From Glandiceps talaboti (taxonomy: Eukaryota > Hemichordata > Enteropneusta > Spengelidae), in NCBI RefSeq assembly GCF_964340395.1, contig NC_135562.1, forward strand, positions 3,332,634 to 3,395,133: a stretch of 62,500 nt of DNA, in the 5' to 3' direction. Below the pieces are notes generated by a model, which was not told the DNA's origin, searched no databases, and saw only the letters and a list, made by a program, of their open reading frames with translations. Made by a program: the position numbers and the translations under genes. Below, in pieces: positions 12,251 to 42,179 of this stretch. The number at the start of each line of letters is the position of its first letter. Within the stretch, counting starts at the first letter, position 1.

Positions 12251-14539
12251 TCACAAGCTTTTATCCAACTGTGTAGTTTGCTCTCGTCACAAGTTTTACG
12301 TCTTTGGCTACGTCTTTGGTAAGTTTTTTTCGTGTAGTAACACATTCAGTATGTAACACATTCTTTTGTCTAATCAAACTAGAGGAAATGTACAGACTCT
12401 GATGCTAAATTCGTTCATGATTTATGCTTGTTGATGGTGGAGTGATGCGACGTGTTCCACTGCGTAGCACTGCATGCACCATGAACTATGTTACAAATTA
12501 TAGGTCAGGTAATCTTAATAACAATTCTTCCTTCGCCGTTCAAAACTCTTCCCTAATAAATTGACGACACCTTAGCATCCATAGAAGATATCATTTATTT
12601 GTAAAATTATGTGAATACTACCAACAGCATAGATTAATTCAGACTCGAGAAAGATGATAATGCATTGAAGGTCGTCAGAGGTCAGGTTGTTGTGCACGTA
12701 CACATGTACATTATTACATTATACATACATTATATCATGGAAGTAGAATGGTTCTACAAGTCACTTTTATGTTTTGGAAACCAACACAGTTACATCACTG
12801 AAGGCCCAGGCTTTGGTAAAAAAAAATGTATATTGTCGAATCACTTTTCTTTAATTGGAAGCAGTACATTGAGGCAAATACTTGCACCATGATTTGGTGA
12901 AGAATATTTGTATCACTATCAGCACAGTACACTCTAAGGAGGTACATTGTACCTATATAATGTACAATTCTAATGAAAAGAACACTCTCATTAGTACATG
13001 TACACACCCTTTACAGTGTTTTTGCTAAGGTTGGAGAATCCTTGTAACAGAAAGAGGGAATGTGGTGAAACTGGCATGATAGTTTCCAATGCAATTATGG
13101 TAATAATGACAGGGAAACTCAGGTAGATTTTACCTGTATAGTGCTTATAACTGGTTTAAATAGTAATCCCAGGTCGGTGTCTTGACACTTGCAACATGTA
13201 CATTTATCAAGCCAACATTTTCATGAACACAGTCTCCAAAACGTAACTAATTTTTAAAAAACACTGACAGATTTCTTTCCCGTATATTCATAATACCATA
13301 GTCCAACATTTGGAAATAAAAAATCTGTAATACTCTCTAAAATGGCTTGTTCGTAGGTGCTGTATGAGCTCTGTGAATGTGTTATACAGTCAAAGTCATG
13401 GTACATGTATCAACCTCTATTCATATGCAAAGTAGGCCTATAAACCTGAAGCAAGCCAATTGGTGAAGTTTTGTTTTTAGTATTTGAAGTACATGTACTT
13501 CAACAGAAGTTACATATTATTGTTTCTTTATGTCTACTTTCCATAGTATTAAACCATGTCACTTGTGAGGCCTCAGATGCGTGGTTTGCTGAAAAGCAAA
13601 ATCAAGCGTGATATTGTAATTGGAACAGTACTGGCATTTATTGGGGCAGGAATAGTAAAATATGGAAGTAAGTATATCGTTTAATTCCTCATTGTGGGAG
13701 TTATATCTGTATAGGAGTCCCAGTGTGCCCTCTAAGCCAATTTGATGTGCCATTGATGCACACAATTTCTAGTGGCACACCAAAATTTGGTGTTCCCCTG
13801 TTTCTTTCTATGTGAGGTGTCTCACAAAAAAATGCCAGTATTTCTCATTTTGACTCGCAACTACAAAATTTGGCTATCATTTGAGGGCACACTGTATAGG
13901 ACTAAGGTCACACTTCTTTTTCTGTTTTAAATTGTCATCGTTTACATCAGTGTCAGTTTACCTTTAGTGCCCACACAAGATCTAGTGTGGGTATGAAAGG
14001 ACAGGTGATTTTGCTCAAGACAGTTTATGAATGAATGAGTTAGACGCTGCATACAGGTCAAGATTGGATCAACATGTAATGTCAAATCACTTGAAGTGCA
14101 GCATAAAGTACAACTTTAGACATCAGACCATGTTACAAACAGGGAAAATAAACACATTAATTGGATTACATGTAATAACATTAGCACAGCACCTTGAAAG
14201 TACAGAGACTTGTATTACATTTCATAATTTGATTAAAGCAGTGTATGGCCTTGGTATCATTCCATGTACATGTAAAGAGGCCATAAAACTGTTCTTATCA
14301 AACCATGGTGTGTAATATATCATGATTTTGATATAATACAACATAGATGACACTCATTGTTGCAAGGAAATATAATATATCTCCTTTATCAATCACTATA
14401 TTCAGTGGCTGAACCAAGGAAGAGGGCATATGCTGATTTCTACAAAGATTATGATGACCAGAAAGCATTTGAAGCAATGAAAGAAGCTGGAGTTTTCCAT
14501 TCAGCTAGACCAGAAGGAGAAGTAGCAGAAGAAGACTAG
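12250..14539 (+). CDS. COX6C: Cytochrome c oxidase subunit 6C
   Basis: A probable non-coding leader exon ends at 12318 (donor GTAAGT). Exon 2 starts at 13547 (acceptor CCATAG), carries the ATG at 13556 and ends at 13667, phase 1. Exon 3 runs 14406-14539. The coding segments 13556-13667 and 14406-14539 join to 81 residues; vertebrate COX6C has about 75. The N terminus has the family motif RMRGLL-like [13 protein letters not shown], then one membrane helix ([17 protein letters not shown]), then the conserved [13 protein letters not shown] block, [12 protein letters not shown], and an acidic tail EGEVAEED. The protein is a single-pass inner-membrane, nuclear-encoded subunit of complex IV that supports assembly and regulation and not catalysis. 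The leader exon is inferred from splice signals. The two coding exons are well supported. Confidence 0.93.
13721..13894. mobile_element. MITE-like element, family 4 (copy 1), in COX6C intron
   Basis: Terminal inverted repeats CAGTGTGCCCTC / GAGGGCACACTG enclose 174 bp. Related copies lie at 20676-20856 (opposite orientation) and 24302-24464. TATAGGA occurs on both sides, three bases out from the left end, which hints at an approximate 8-bp target duplication of hAT type. The class assignment is tentative. Confidence 0.75.
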
Positions 14540-14574
14540 TTTATCCTGTGTAAGTTAATTAGCAATACTGGTTA

Positions 14575-14608
<34 letters not shown>

Positions 14609-14721
14609 GTGTGTGTATGTATGTATGTATGTATGTATGTATGTATGTATGTATGTATGTATGTATGTATGTATGTGTGTGTGTGTATGTGTGTGTGTAT
14701 GTGTATGTATGTATGTATGTA

Positions 14722-14776
<55 letters not shown>
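14575..14776. repeat. (GT)n / (GTAT)n microsatellite in COX6C 3' region
   Basis: Mixed GT and ATGT units begin about 35 bases after the COX6C stop codon and precede the first polyadenylation signal, so they would be transcribed in the 3' UTR. Confidence 0.95.
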
Positions 14777-14777
<1 letters not shown>

Positions 14778-14851
14778 GGTTAGACTAAAATTACAGCACA
14801 CATGTCTCTGTTGGAGCTCATACAAAAACTAGGATCAGTAAGACTACTCGT

Positions 14852-15010
14852 GGTTGAGTTTGAAGTAAACTGAATAAAGTAACTGCCTGTCAGTGAGTGA
14901 TCAATTGCTACTGACATGAGCTGTTCACCCTTTCCTTAGCAGGAGATTTAGCTAGTTTTTTGGTAGAATTTGGCCATGTGACTATACGTAGAGAGAGAGG
15001 TTTTAGAAAA
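14852..15010. repeat. Dispersed repeat, family 9 (copy 1)
   Basis: Sequence from GTTGAGTTTGAAGTAAACTG onward is similar over about 140 bases to 49226-49385 in the same orientation. Shared blocks include AGTAAACTGAAT and TAGAATTTG.CCAT.TGACTATAC. Element type unknown. Confidence 0.65.
14873..14878 (+). terminator. Candidate COX6C polyadenylation signal
   Basis: AATAAA lies 334 bases after the stop codon. It falls inside a dispersed repeat that is also present at 49226-49385, so the signal may have been supplied by that repeat. Further AATAAA motifs follow near 15547. Confidence 0.45.
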
Positions 15011-15836
15011 CAAGCCCACAAATATAGTTCTTCTAGTTACTTGTACATGTATAAAAGTAGACAATTTAGCAAAGCAGTGAGGATCATTAGACCGAGAAAG
15101 TTGAATAAAACCAGTGAGATAGAATGCATCATTTTATATGCTTGTGCGCAATCAGTGTCTATGTTGTTTTGTGTAATTTATAACAACAACAAAAAGCGAG
15201 AGACGTAAAAAACATTGTTCTGTCTGTATTTTAAGCTCTAAAGTCACTTTGGTTTGGTAGTAATTAAAGAGCTTATTCAAAAAAGTGTAATTACACTCCA
15301 GTATATTTTGTTTTTGTGTATAATAATCAATGTGATGTGTTCTCTTTACAGGGTCCAGAGTGTTTGCTGTTTTCAATATTCTATGGAGATATTTTGTTGT
15401 TTTAAACCACCAAACTTTGTCATTTTTTGGATAGCGTAGTATACATGTTTAGTGTAGACATCATAATCTGTTAGGTCCGGATGTGGCAGTAAATTGGCAA
15501 TTGATTTCCACTCACATGTATTTAATTCAATGGATACAAAACTGTGAATAAATATTTGAATATAAATACTAACTTTACAAAGTTATTTGTCTTATTCAGT
15601 GTGTTTGGTTGATTGTGTATTTAGAAATGCACCATTTTGAATCTCAAATTGTTGAAGGGTGTATTATTTTATAGGTGGGCAAGCTGAATTTATACAGTTT
15701 TGAGCAATTCTTTGTTGTATATTTAAAATTTACCTGCAGTATTCTACATACTAAAACACATTTCATCATTGATGGCGATTGACTGAACTCAAACCTGGTA
15801 TTAAGACATACATGTAACTAAGGCCAAATAAAAAAG

Positions 15837-16166
15837 TTGTTTGGTTCCGGTTATCCGACCCCACCTAGTTTTTCATGCCGACCCTAAACTTTTTTTACGT
15901 ATTCAACCAAAAATAATAATAAAATCATGAAAATCGTCTTGCAAGAAATAGTGGGTGCAGAAACTGCCATCAACTTAAAAAGACAACATAAAACTGTTCT
16001 TCGAATCTGTAATGGCTGTACATCTGATAGGAAGAAATAAACAACACAGATGAGACCATTTGGAAAACCTGAACTAGACACTCACACATGACAAAAAATA
16101 TATAATAAAATAAAAAATCTACCTACCTCACCTATTTCAAAATTGAATGTAACCGGAACCACACAA
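15837..16166. mobile_element. MITE-like element, family 3 (copy 1)
   Basis: About 330 bp with terminal inverted repeats TTGTTTGGTTCCGGTTA / TAACCGGAACCACACAA. A second copy, alignable over its whole length, is at 59543-59870. No transposase frame. The interior is AT-rich. Confidence 0.8.
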
Positions 16167-16169
16167 TTT

Positions 16170-16990
16170 TTTTTTACGCCTAATAAATGATCTAATGATG
16201 TAATTTATGATACACATCAAGAAACAATGTCTAGTACATCCGTACTATGCAATCAAATCTTCTAACATTGCCAGACGCCAAGTTGATAAAGAAGCCATGC
16301 ATTAACATTATTCTAGAGCAGTTTATTTGGGGTTAATGTCCTTAGTATTTTCACTTTAAGAAAAAAAGCTTATGAACTCAGATTGGGCCATTTTAAATTT
16401 GGTATGTATAATTATATCAAGAGTACAAATAAACAACCAAGAACAAATATGATGAAATGCCAGTTTCAAAGGCTTCAGTTTCTCAGTATATATCTGTAAT
16501 AATTGCAAAAACTCAAAAGTAGAAAAATAGCTTTAAATCTTGTAAATCTACACACAGATAAGTTACTTATCTGTGATCTACACGCCACTTTTTTGTCATT
16601 TTGGGATTTACAACAAGGATATGTGTGTGGAAGTTTTGCAGGAAAAGCCACCCATATAGACAAGTGAAAGTATATAATACGATTTGGTCGTTGGTGGCGC
16701 TATACACTCAAATTATAGTCCATACTACGATAAATATAGAATGATTGATCTGGGCACATAGGTATATGATAAAGTACGATGCCCGGACAATTTTTGTAAG
16801 GGGTCAATGCAAGTCGGTTTCAAGTGAAGAATGCTTACAGAAGCGATAGATTTGTTGACAGAGCAGTTAACACCTACTGTGTACTTTGAGCATCTGTAAT
16901 TGATACTACTAACTCTGCTCAGTATTCAGCAGCGACATCCATAGGGACACGTAATCTTGCTTGTATATGTGGATACATGGAATATAACGT
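16170..16990. other. Non-coding stretch, nothing recognised
   Basis: No gene or repeat that I can support between the family 3 element and the fold-back element at 17003. Confidence 0.5.
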
Positions 16991-17002
16991 TACGAATTAG
17001 AC

Positions 17003-17203
17003 CAATCTGATTAAACCGATGTGATGAAAGCTTTATTTACCTCTATTTCCATTGTTTTGTGACGTTTGTTTTCGTACCGAGTGATCGCCGCCTTCCCACG
17101 ATCACTCGGTACGAAAACAAAGTTTAACGTCACAAAACGATGGAAATAGAGGTAAATAAAGCATTTAGAGACGCTTTCACCACATCGGATTTTAATCAGA
17201 TTG
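17003..17203. mobile_element. Fold-back (long inverted repeat) element with 9-bp target duplication
   Basis: The ends CAATCTGATT and AATCAGATTG are exact reverse complements, and pairing continues through most of both arms to a short spacer near 17088-17100. The innermost stem contains CGATCACTCGGTACGAAAAC and its complement. The direct repeat GAATTAGAC flanks the element at 16994-17002 and 17204-17212. A 9-bp target duplication with long inverted repeats is typical of Mutator-like (MULE) non-autonomous elements. Confidence 0.85.
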
Positions 17204-17558
17204 GAATTAGACTTGCTCAAGTTTCTGGGCTTACATTTTTATAATTAAAGAAAAAAATATTTTTCTTTGTATCAAGCGAGCATGTTGTATGGAGTATCAG
17301 AATATGCTTATTTGTAGCAACATTGTTCATATCCGTAATATAATAGGTATAACTCCTCAATACAGGCATTGCATATATTGCATTGACATTTCGAAATAAA
17401 CAAAAAAGAATAAAGCATATATAAAATTATGCAGAATTAGAAGTCAACATAATTATGTACCTGATGCGGTGATACCCACTCCCCGCCCCCTTTTCGTATC
17501 TGCCAAACTCTCGTTCTGAACTATCGCCGTCAACTGACGAGATTTAGCAGCTACTTGT

Positions 17559-17568
17559 ACGCATGCGT
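17559..17568. promoter_or_regulatory. NRF-1-like palindrome upstream of the thioesterase first exon
   Basis: ACGCATGCGT is a 10-base palindrome matching the NRF-1 core, about 330 bases before the MCGN start codon and in a locally GC-richer stretch. Function is inferred. Confidence 0.3.
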
Positions 17569-17897
17569 TTGCACTAAGCTCGACATCCAAGCCGATCAGA
17601 TAGTAGATGAAATAGACCATCGGATACCATCAATTACTGTATATATCTTGGAGTCTGTAACGTCACTTTTCAACACCACACGAGTCATTTTACATGCGCT
17701 TTCCCGGCTATAGGACACACACAAAAATCAACGCATAACCTTATCGAGCCCGTGCACAGTGTATTTTCACCCGGCGAACCGTAGAAATCAGCCCGGTGAA
17801 CATTTGGAGCACTGTATCGTCTCTTCCGCGTTTTCGATTTCAGAAACTCCGTGCCAATTTTGGAACTGGGTAGACACGCGTAGGAGTGTGTTATTGT

Positions 17898-36512
<18,615 letters not shown>

Positions 36513-37022
36513 AATAACTTCTCAAGTATTCAATTTGAGTAATATGTAAAAATCAGAATGTTATGATGTGTACAGATGAAATATGAGGATAGCTATCCTT
36601 TGATAGAAATATCAGCAAATTTGTTTTTGTTTATGTTTTGTTTGTATTTGATAAGATCTACCAATATTCTTAAAAGATGCATACTTGGGACCAATTTATT
36701 TTAAAAACAAAGTAGTTTCGATCATCCAAAACTTTGCCCTTTAAATTAAATCTTGTTCCTGGTCCGCTAAAAAAATCATTACAGATATTTGGTTGTTCAA
36801 GTTTCATTTTTCATTGAAACCATCCAACTTATTATTACTCGTATGTTGTAGGTGTAATACAGTGTTTGGTGGAAATTTAAAATAATTTTAGGGGTCAGTT
36901 TATTTTCTATTTGGCAAAACATTGCATGATGACCCCTCAGGGCCCTCACTTTTCATGATGACCCCTTAGGGCCCTCACTTTTCATCTTGATTTTTTATTG
37001 AGAATCAGTTGGCGTTTTCTTG

Positions 37023-37028
37023 AATAAA
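37023..37028 (+). terminator. Candidate thioesterase polyadenylation signal
   Basis: AATAAA about 510 bases after the stop codon. An earlier AATAAA overlaps the stop region at 36508 and is less likely. The end of the transcript is unknown. Confidence 0.3.
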
Positions 37029-37172
37029 GTAAGAGCAAAAGCTATGACTTTCATTTCATAAGTATCGTACACCCTAATTTATGTAAATTCACCATCGGAT
37101 ATAACCCAAGGAACTGTGACACGATTAAATTCCGAATTGAGATGTGAACGGTAGGCTTCACTAAAATAAATC

Positions 37173-37470
37173 ACATTATGATGCTAGGTTTGTATATTCT
37201 TTCTGGTTAGTCAGGCTATGCTATGAACCTGCTTTGTTTCCATATTGTTTGGCAAACTATTCATACTTTTGAATTTTACGCAGGAAGTAACATTATGATG
37301 CTAGGTTTGTACATTCTTTCTGGTTAGTCAGGCTATGCTATGAACCTGCTTTGTTTCCATATTGCTTGGCAAACTATTCATACTTTTGAATTTTACGCAG
37401 GAAGTAACATTTATGAATTTTATGCAGGAAGTAATACTTTTGAATTTACGCAGGAAGTAATACTTCTGAG
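37173..37470. repeat. 118-bp direct duplication plus short GCAGGAAGTAA repeats
   Basis: CATTATGATGCTAGGTTTGT through ACGCAGGAAGTAA is present twice (from 37173 and 37291) with very few differences. Three or four shorter copies of TTTTACGCAGGAAGTAA follow. Confidence 0.85.
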
Positions 37471-37479
37471 TTTTACCCA

Positions 37480-38900
37480 GGAAGTATCTGTTCCTGGTTT
37501 ATGTAAAGGATACTATTAAAGAAACTGTTAGTCACAATACTTACACAAACAGAAACAAGTTCCAAAGTATTTCCAACAATCTAAAGGCTTCCTTTTACTA
37601 CAGTGGAAATCAATCAAGCTATCCCAACAAAGAATGGAGTGAGAACCTTATGGAAATATTCTTACAGAGAATAATAGTAAACCAATGTATGACATCACAG
37701 TGCAAATGATCACAAATTATAATTACACACATTACATAGTTGATTTTGGACTCATCACACTATACCAATGATTAGCTTGCGTGATCTAATCTGTGATCTC
37801 TAGAATCACTTGAATGTAACCATTCAATGTTTGCAGCTAGATAAATTTTCATTGTAGGAATGCTGGTTCCAGAACATAATAGTACCTTTACAAATTTTAT
37901 GCTGAGATAGTCAGTAGGCTTCAGTATGATCATTGATGTGTTCAGGTTATGCCACCTAGGGAGTCTGGGATCTATGCAAATAGTGTCACTAAGGGAGCCT
38001 AATAGGTCATCTCAGGTCAGGTTAATTGTGAATCTTTCCCAGCCAGCTCCTGATTGGTTAGAAGCAGCCATAGGATAACATTGCATGGTAACCGAGCAGA
38101 AAGTTTGCCAGCTTGAGGTGTCTTGAGACTCCCTGAATGGCATAATCAATACACATCATGTTATTAACAAGTGTTTTGTCTTCAAGTGTGCTAGTTTGAC
38201 AGTGTTGTTGTCATAGTTACTAATTAAATGAAATGCACTGACTTCCAAAACTTGATGCAATTCTGTCTGATTTGGATGGATTTCTGATTTTTTATTCCAA
38301 ATTGTGACTAAATTCTTGATGAAAGCACTGAATGCTCATAGCATCATCCTCATCTATACATGGTTCAACATTTTAAAGATTTTTAGAAATTTTACGGTGG
38401 AGCAGACGAACTAGAAAACAGCGCCCTCTATAGACAATAGTGCTGTTCTGTGAAATAGTTTAGAGATAATGTTCTGTACTGATATTAAGTGTTGCTGTTT
38501 ATGTAACTATTTCACTGCCATACCATACTGTAATATCTTTTCTATAGACACTAAAAATGTGGTGAATTCAAATTTTCTTGGTCCAAACAAGTTTTCAGTA
38601 GCTAACATGTCGAGAGCAACCTTTCTACTAGAGCTTAAATCTTCACATGTTAAAAAAAATAGTGTGGGATGAAAAGTATGAGCAACTGTTCCACCACGAC
38701 AATATTATGCAAACAGAACAGCGCCCTCTTAAAGGTAAAGCAGTGTCATCTTGGGGTGAATGCTTGAATTAATTTATATGTTAACAAAACATAGTTGTTT
38801 TTCATTAGAAACTTCTGTAATGACAAATAATGTAAATTTATTTTGAAGATAATTACTAGATTCCAAATTTCATCTTAAGGGCTATCTAATGTAATCTAAT
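37480..38900. other. Intergenic, nothing recognised
   Basis: Between the plus-strand thioesterase and the minus-strand large gene. No supported coding sequence. Confidence 0.5.
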
Positions 38901-38929
38901 ATAATCTAATATAATGCATGTTGGACAAA

Positions 38930-39780
38930 ATGGAATATTGCTACCACTAGATGGCACTGCATGTGTATCAGGCAAAAGTTTTTATTATGTGGCGTGTTAG
39001 CCATACTGCTATCACTAGAGGGAGCTGTCCATAAGGCAATAGTTGAATTCAGCTGTTTGTTAGCTATTGTGCTATAAGGGCACTGTGCAACATTTGAATT
39101 TGAGTAGTGTTTGCTGCCACTAGATGGCGCTGTTATTAGGCAACTATGGGTAACGTAAAGGCATTCTGCTACCACAATAGGGTACTATAAATTTGGTCAG
39201 GGGAGAACCATTTGATTTTTTTTGGGGGGGGGGGGGGGGGGGCGGGGGAGTGGTTATGGCAGCAAATTTTTTTCCCATCACTGTGACAGCAAAATTGTTT
39301 TTCTTTTGTCAGTCCTGCATCAAAGTATTTTTTCCATATGCAGAAGCAATGCAAAAAAAAAATTTTCTCAGTTACCAATTTTGTAACATCGAAATAAAAA
39401 AAATTTTACACTTCTATTTATTGGAACAATTTTTTTTTCTCAAGCCATTACAGGATCAAATAATTTTTTTTTTCTCCTTCACCTGCCGATAAATTTGTTT
39501 TCCCAAAATCCCCCCCCCCCCCCACACCGAAATCAAATGGTTCTCCCCTAACAGGGCTTTGTGCAACATTTAGATTGCATAGACTATTAACGTTTGCTAC
39601 CACTAGATGGCCACTGTATATTTAGGCAACTTGCTACACTGGGCAACATTGTAATTATTAGGTGTATAGTTTTGTAACCAATAGGGTGCCTTGTATATTT
39701 GGCAACTTTGGAATTGTGCTGTCTGTTCAAAGTAGTATGACAGCTGTTGGTACTAAATTATGTAATACTAGGCAAAGCTG
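38930..39780. repeat. Degenerate tandem array with CTCF-like motifs
   Basis: Units of about 70 bp repeat the pattern TGCTACCACTAGATGGC.CTGT followed by TTAGGCAA. At 39117-39131, CCACTAGATGGCGCT fits the animal CTCF consensus CCASYAGRKGGCRSY at every position; 38944-38958 (CCACTAGATGGCACT) also fits. A diverged copy starts at 39600. The array is interrupted by the inverted-repeat element at 39199-39549. Confidence 0.65.
39199..39549. mobile_element. Inverted-repeat element with G and C tracts
   Basis: Terminal repeats AGGGGAGAACCATTTGATTT and its reverse complement bound 351 bp. Just inside them lie a run of about 18 G (left) and a run of about 15 C (right), so the arms can pair over their G/C tracts. 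The interior is T-rich. It sits inside the CTCF-like array and so is younger. Confidence 0.8.
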
Positions 39781-40741
39781 GGACTGTGTGCAGTGTAGTT
39801 ACAACCTGCAAAAAAACACTGGTGCATTTGTGTGAATGAAGTGAGCCAAGGAAAGACTTCACACAGACAACATTAGCTGAAAACAACAATAGACACTCAT
39901 ACAAAAACATTGAGTCTCTCTAATGTAGATTACCTCAACACTTTTATCAGTTTGTTTATATCTGTAGAGGTTATCACGTAACAATTGGACTCAGTTGTTA
40001 TCAAATATAGCATTCTATCAGTAAACCGAGTTATGGAATCAGGGGCTCATGTGGTGTTTATACTTTGATAAGTTACCAGCACTAATTTCATTGTATGTCT
40101 TTCCATGAACCTTTCCTGCTTACCACAAGCAAGCAAACACATCAGTGTTTTTATCACGGGTTGGAGTGCTAGTGCTACATGTATGTTACATCCATAGACT
40201 TACAAATTACTTGCATCACACATAAAATGAAATTAAAATATGCATTGAAAATAAGTGTCAATTATACAGAAAAAGAGATTTTTAACAATATACAACATAA
40301 TTTCAACTAAGATATCAGAAGTTTTCCAAGAATTGTAGCACCATTGACTTTTGATTTTTTTCAATTTCAATTCAGTAAATTTTATTCATTTCACCTTTAA
40401 AAAGACAAGAACTATTTCAGTACATATTGTTTGTTTACTAAACTTTAAAATTTGGAGGTTTTAAGTTGATGAATGAGATATGATATACAGGTTGATGTAT
40501 TTGGTGTATTCAGTCAAACAATATTCTAGAGGGTCATTTTTTCTCTGAATTTCTTTCAAGTTTTTGTGATGTTATGTCAGACATACATGATTGTCTTCAC
40601 ATTGAATCCTGGCATTTGTTTGTTTCAACTCTTTATGATTAAATATATCCACCAGTTATCAGCAAAGACAGAATAGTCGTGATTTATTGATAGTTAATTT
40701 TTGCATGAGTAACTATTTCAAAGCCATGACTTGCTGTTGTG

Positions 40742-41190
40742 ATGTGTGTGTGCATGTATATGTGTGAGTGAATGAATGAATGTACATACGTACGTATGTA
40801 TGTATGTATGTATGTGTATATGTGTGTATGCACTTATGTATGTATGTATTCTGTATGTATGTATGTATGCATGTCTGTGTGTGTATGTATTCTGTATGTA
40901 TGTATGCATGCATGTATAAATGTATGTATATATATATGTATATATGTATGTATTATGTATGTATGTGTTTGTGTATGTATGTATATATGTATGTGTATGT
41001 ATGTATTCTGTATGTATGTATGTATGTATGTATACTGTATGTACATGTGTACATGCGTACACATGTAGAAGTATTATGTATGTGTGTGTGTGTGTGTGTG
41101 AATGAATGCATGCACTTACATGCACACATGTATGTGTGTGTATGTGCATGTGTGTGTACACACATATGTAAGTAGGTAGGTAAGTAAGTA
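40742..41190. repeat. Degenerate (TATG)n / (GT)n microsatellite
   Basis: About 450 bases of ATGT, GTGT and CATG units with interruptions. Long open frames on both strands come from the four-base period. Confidence 0.95.
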
Positions 41191-41820
41191 TGGGTGCCCA
41201 GAGTATAAATGGAATTTTGCAGACTAATCAGTGACCATCGGATACTTCCTGGGATGTTACTATGACTGTCTGTCTCATTGGGAATTCATTCAAAGCAAAA
41301 TGATGCATGTTGTTATACATACACATCTGGAAAAACAATCTCACAAATGACAAACACTCAGTATATTGCAACTCTTGACACCAAGATCTCTTCATAAACA
41401 ACACTTTCAGAATATATCATTCAATCATATATCTTTTAATTATCATAACTTTTAACGACATGAATGACATAACTTGTAACGATACAATAATATTTATTAA
41501 AATATTAACACAATTTTGGTTACAAATCACAAAAGGGATAAATTAAAAATAAACCATGCCATATAAATATAAACGTCCCATTAAAAATAAAAATTGGAAA
41601 ATTTAGAAAAATAGAGATGAAATTTAAGTAATTTGTGATACACAACAAATTTACAGATCATTATTCTTTTGACATTATTTGGAGTTTACACTTCTTCAAC
41701 TTTTTGCTAGAAAAAACAACTTATTATCAGGGATATTTTATGGGTGTAGGGTACCCAAAGCTGGTATGAAGTTTTTCAAATAAATCCACTTTGCTGAAAA
41801 TAGCAAAGTTTATATTTTAA
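41190..41820. other. Intergenic, nothing recognised
   Basis: AT-rich sequence with no supported feature. Confidence 0.5.
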
Positions 41821-41824
41821 ATTA

Positions 41825-42172
41825 AAGTGGCCATATGGATGAGAATTTGGTATTTATTTTGGATTTTTATTTGATAAAACAGCTTCACCATGTTTTTCTA
41901 CTTGAAAAAATAATGTGAAATAACATATACCAAGTCCATGTTCATAACTCAATACATTGCAAAAAGATGCACAAAGTGTAAAAAGTTTGTTATTGTACGT
42001 ACAATAACAAACATTTTATACATTGTTTAATGTTTTGTCGTTTATTGAGATGTGAACATGGACTTGGTATATGTTATTTCACATTATTTTTTCAAGTAGA
42101 AAAACATGGTGAAGCTGTTTTATCAAATAAAAATCCAAAATAAATACCAAATTCTCATCCATATGGCCACTT
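41825..42172. mobile_element. Near-perfect 350-bp palindrome (fold-back element)
   Basis: The left arm from AAAGTGGCCATATGGATGAG pairs with the right arm ending CTCATCCATATGGCCACTTT. The centre at 41998/41999 is a perfect palindrome (GTTATTGTACGTACAATAAC). The arms are almost identical near the ends and looser in the middle. No coding capacity. Confidence 0.9.
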
Positions 42173-42179
42173 TAAACAG

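Noticed and set aside
40713-41175. Open frames of 98-147 codons on both strands
   Set aside because: Degenerate (TATG)n microsatellite.
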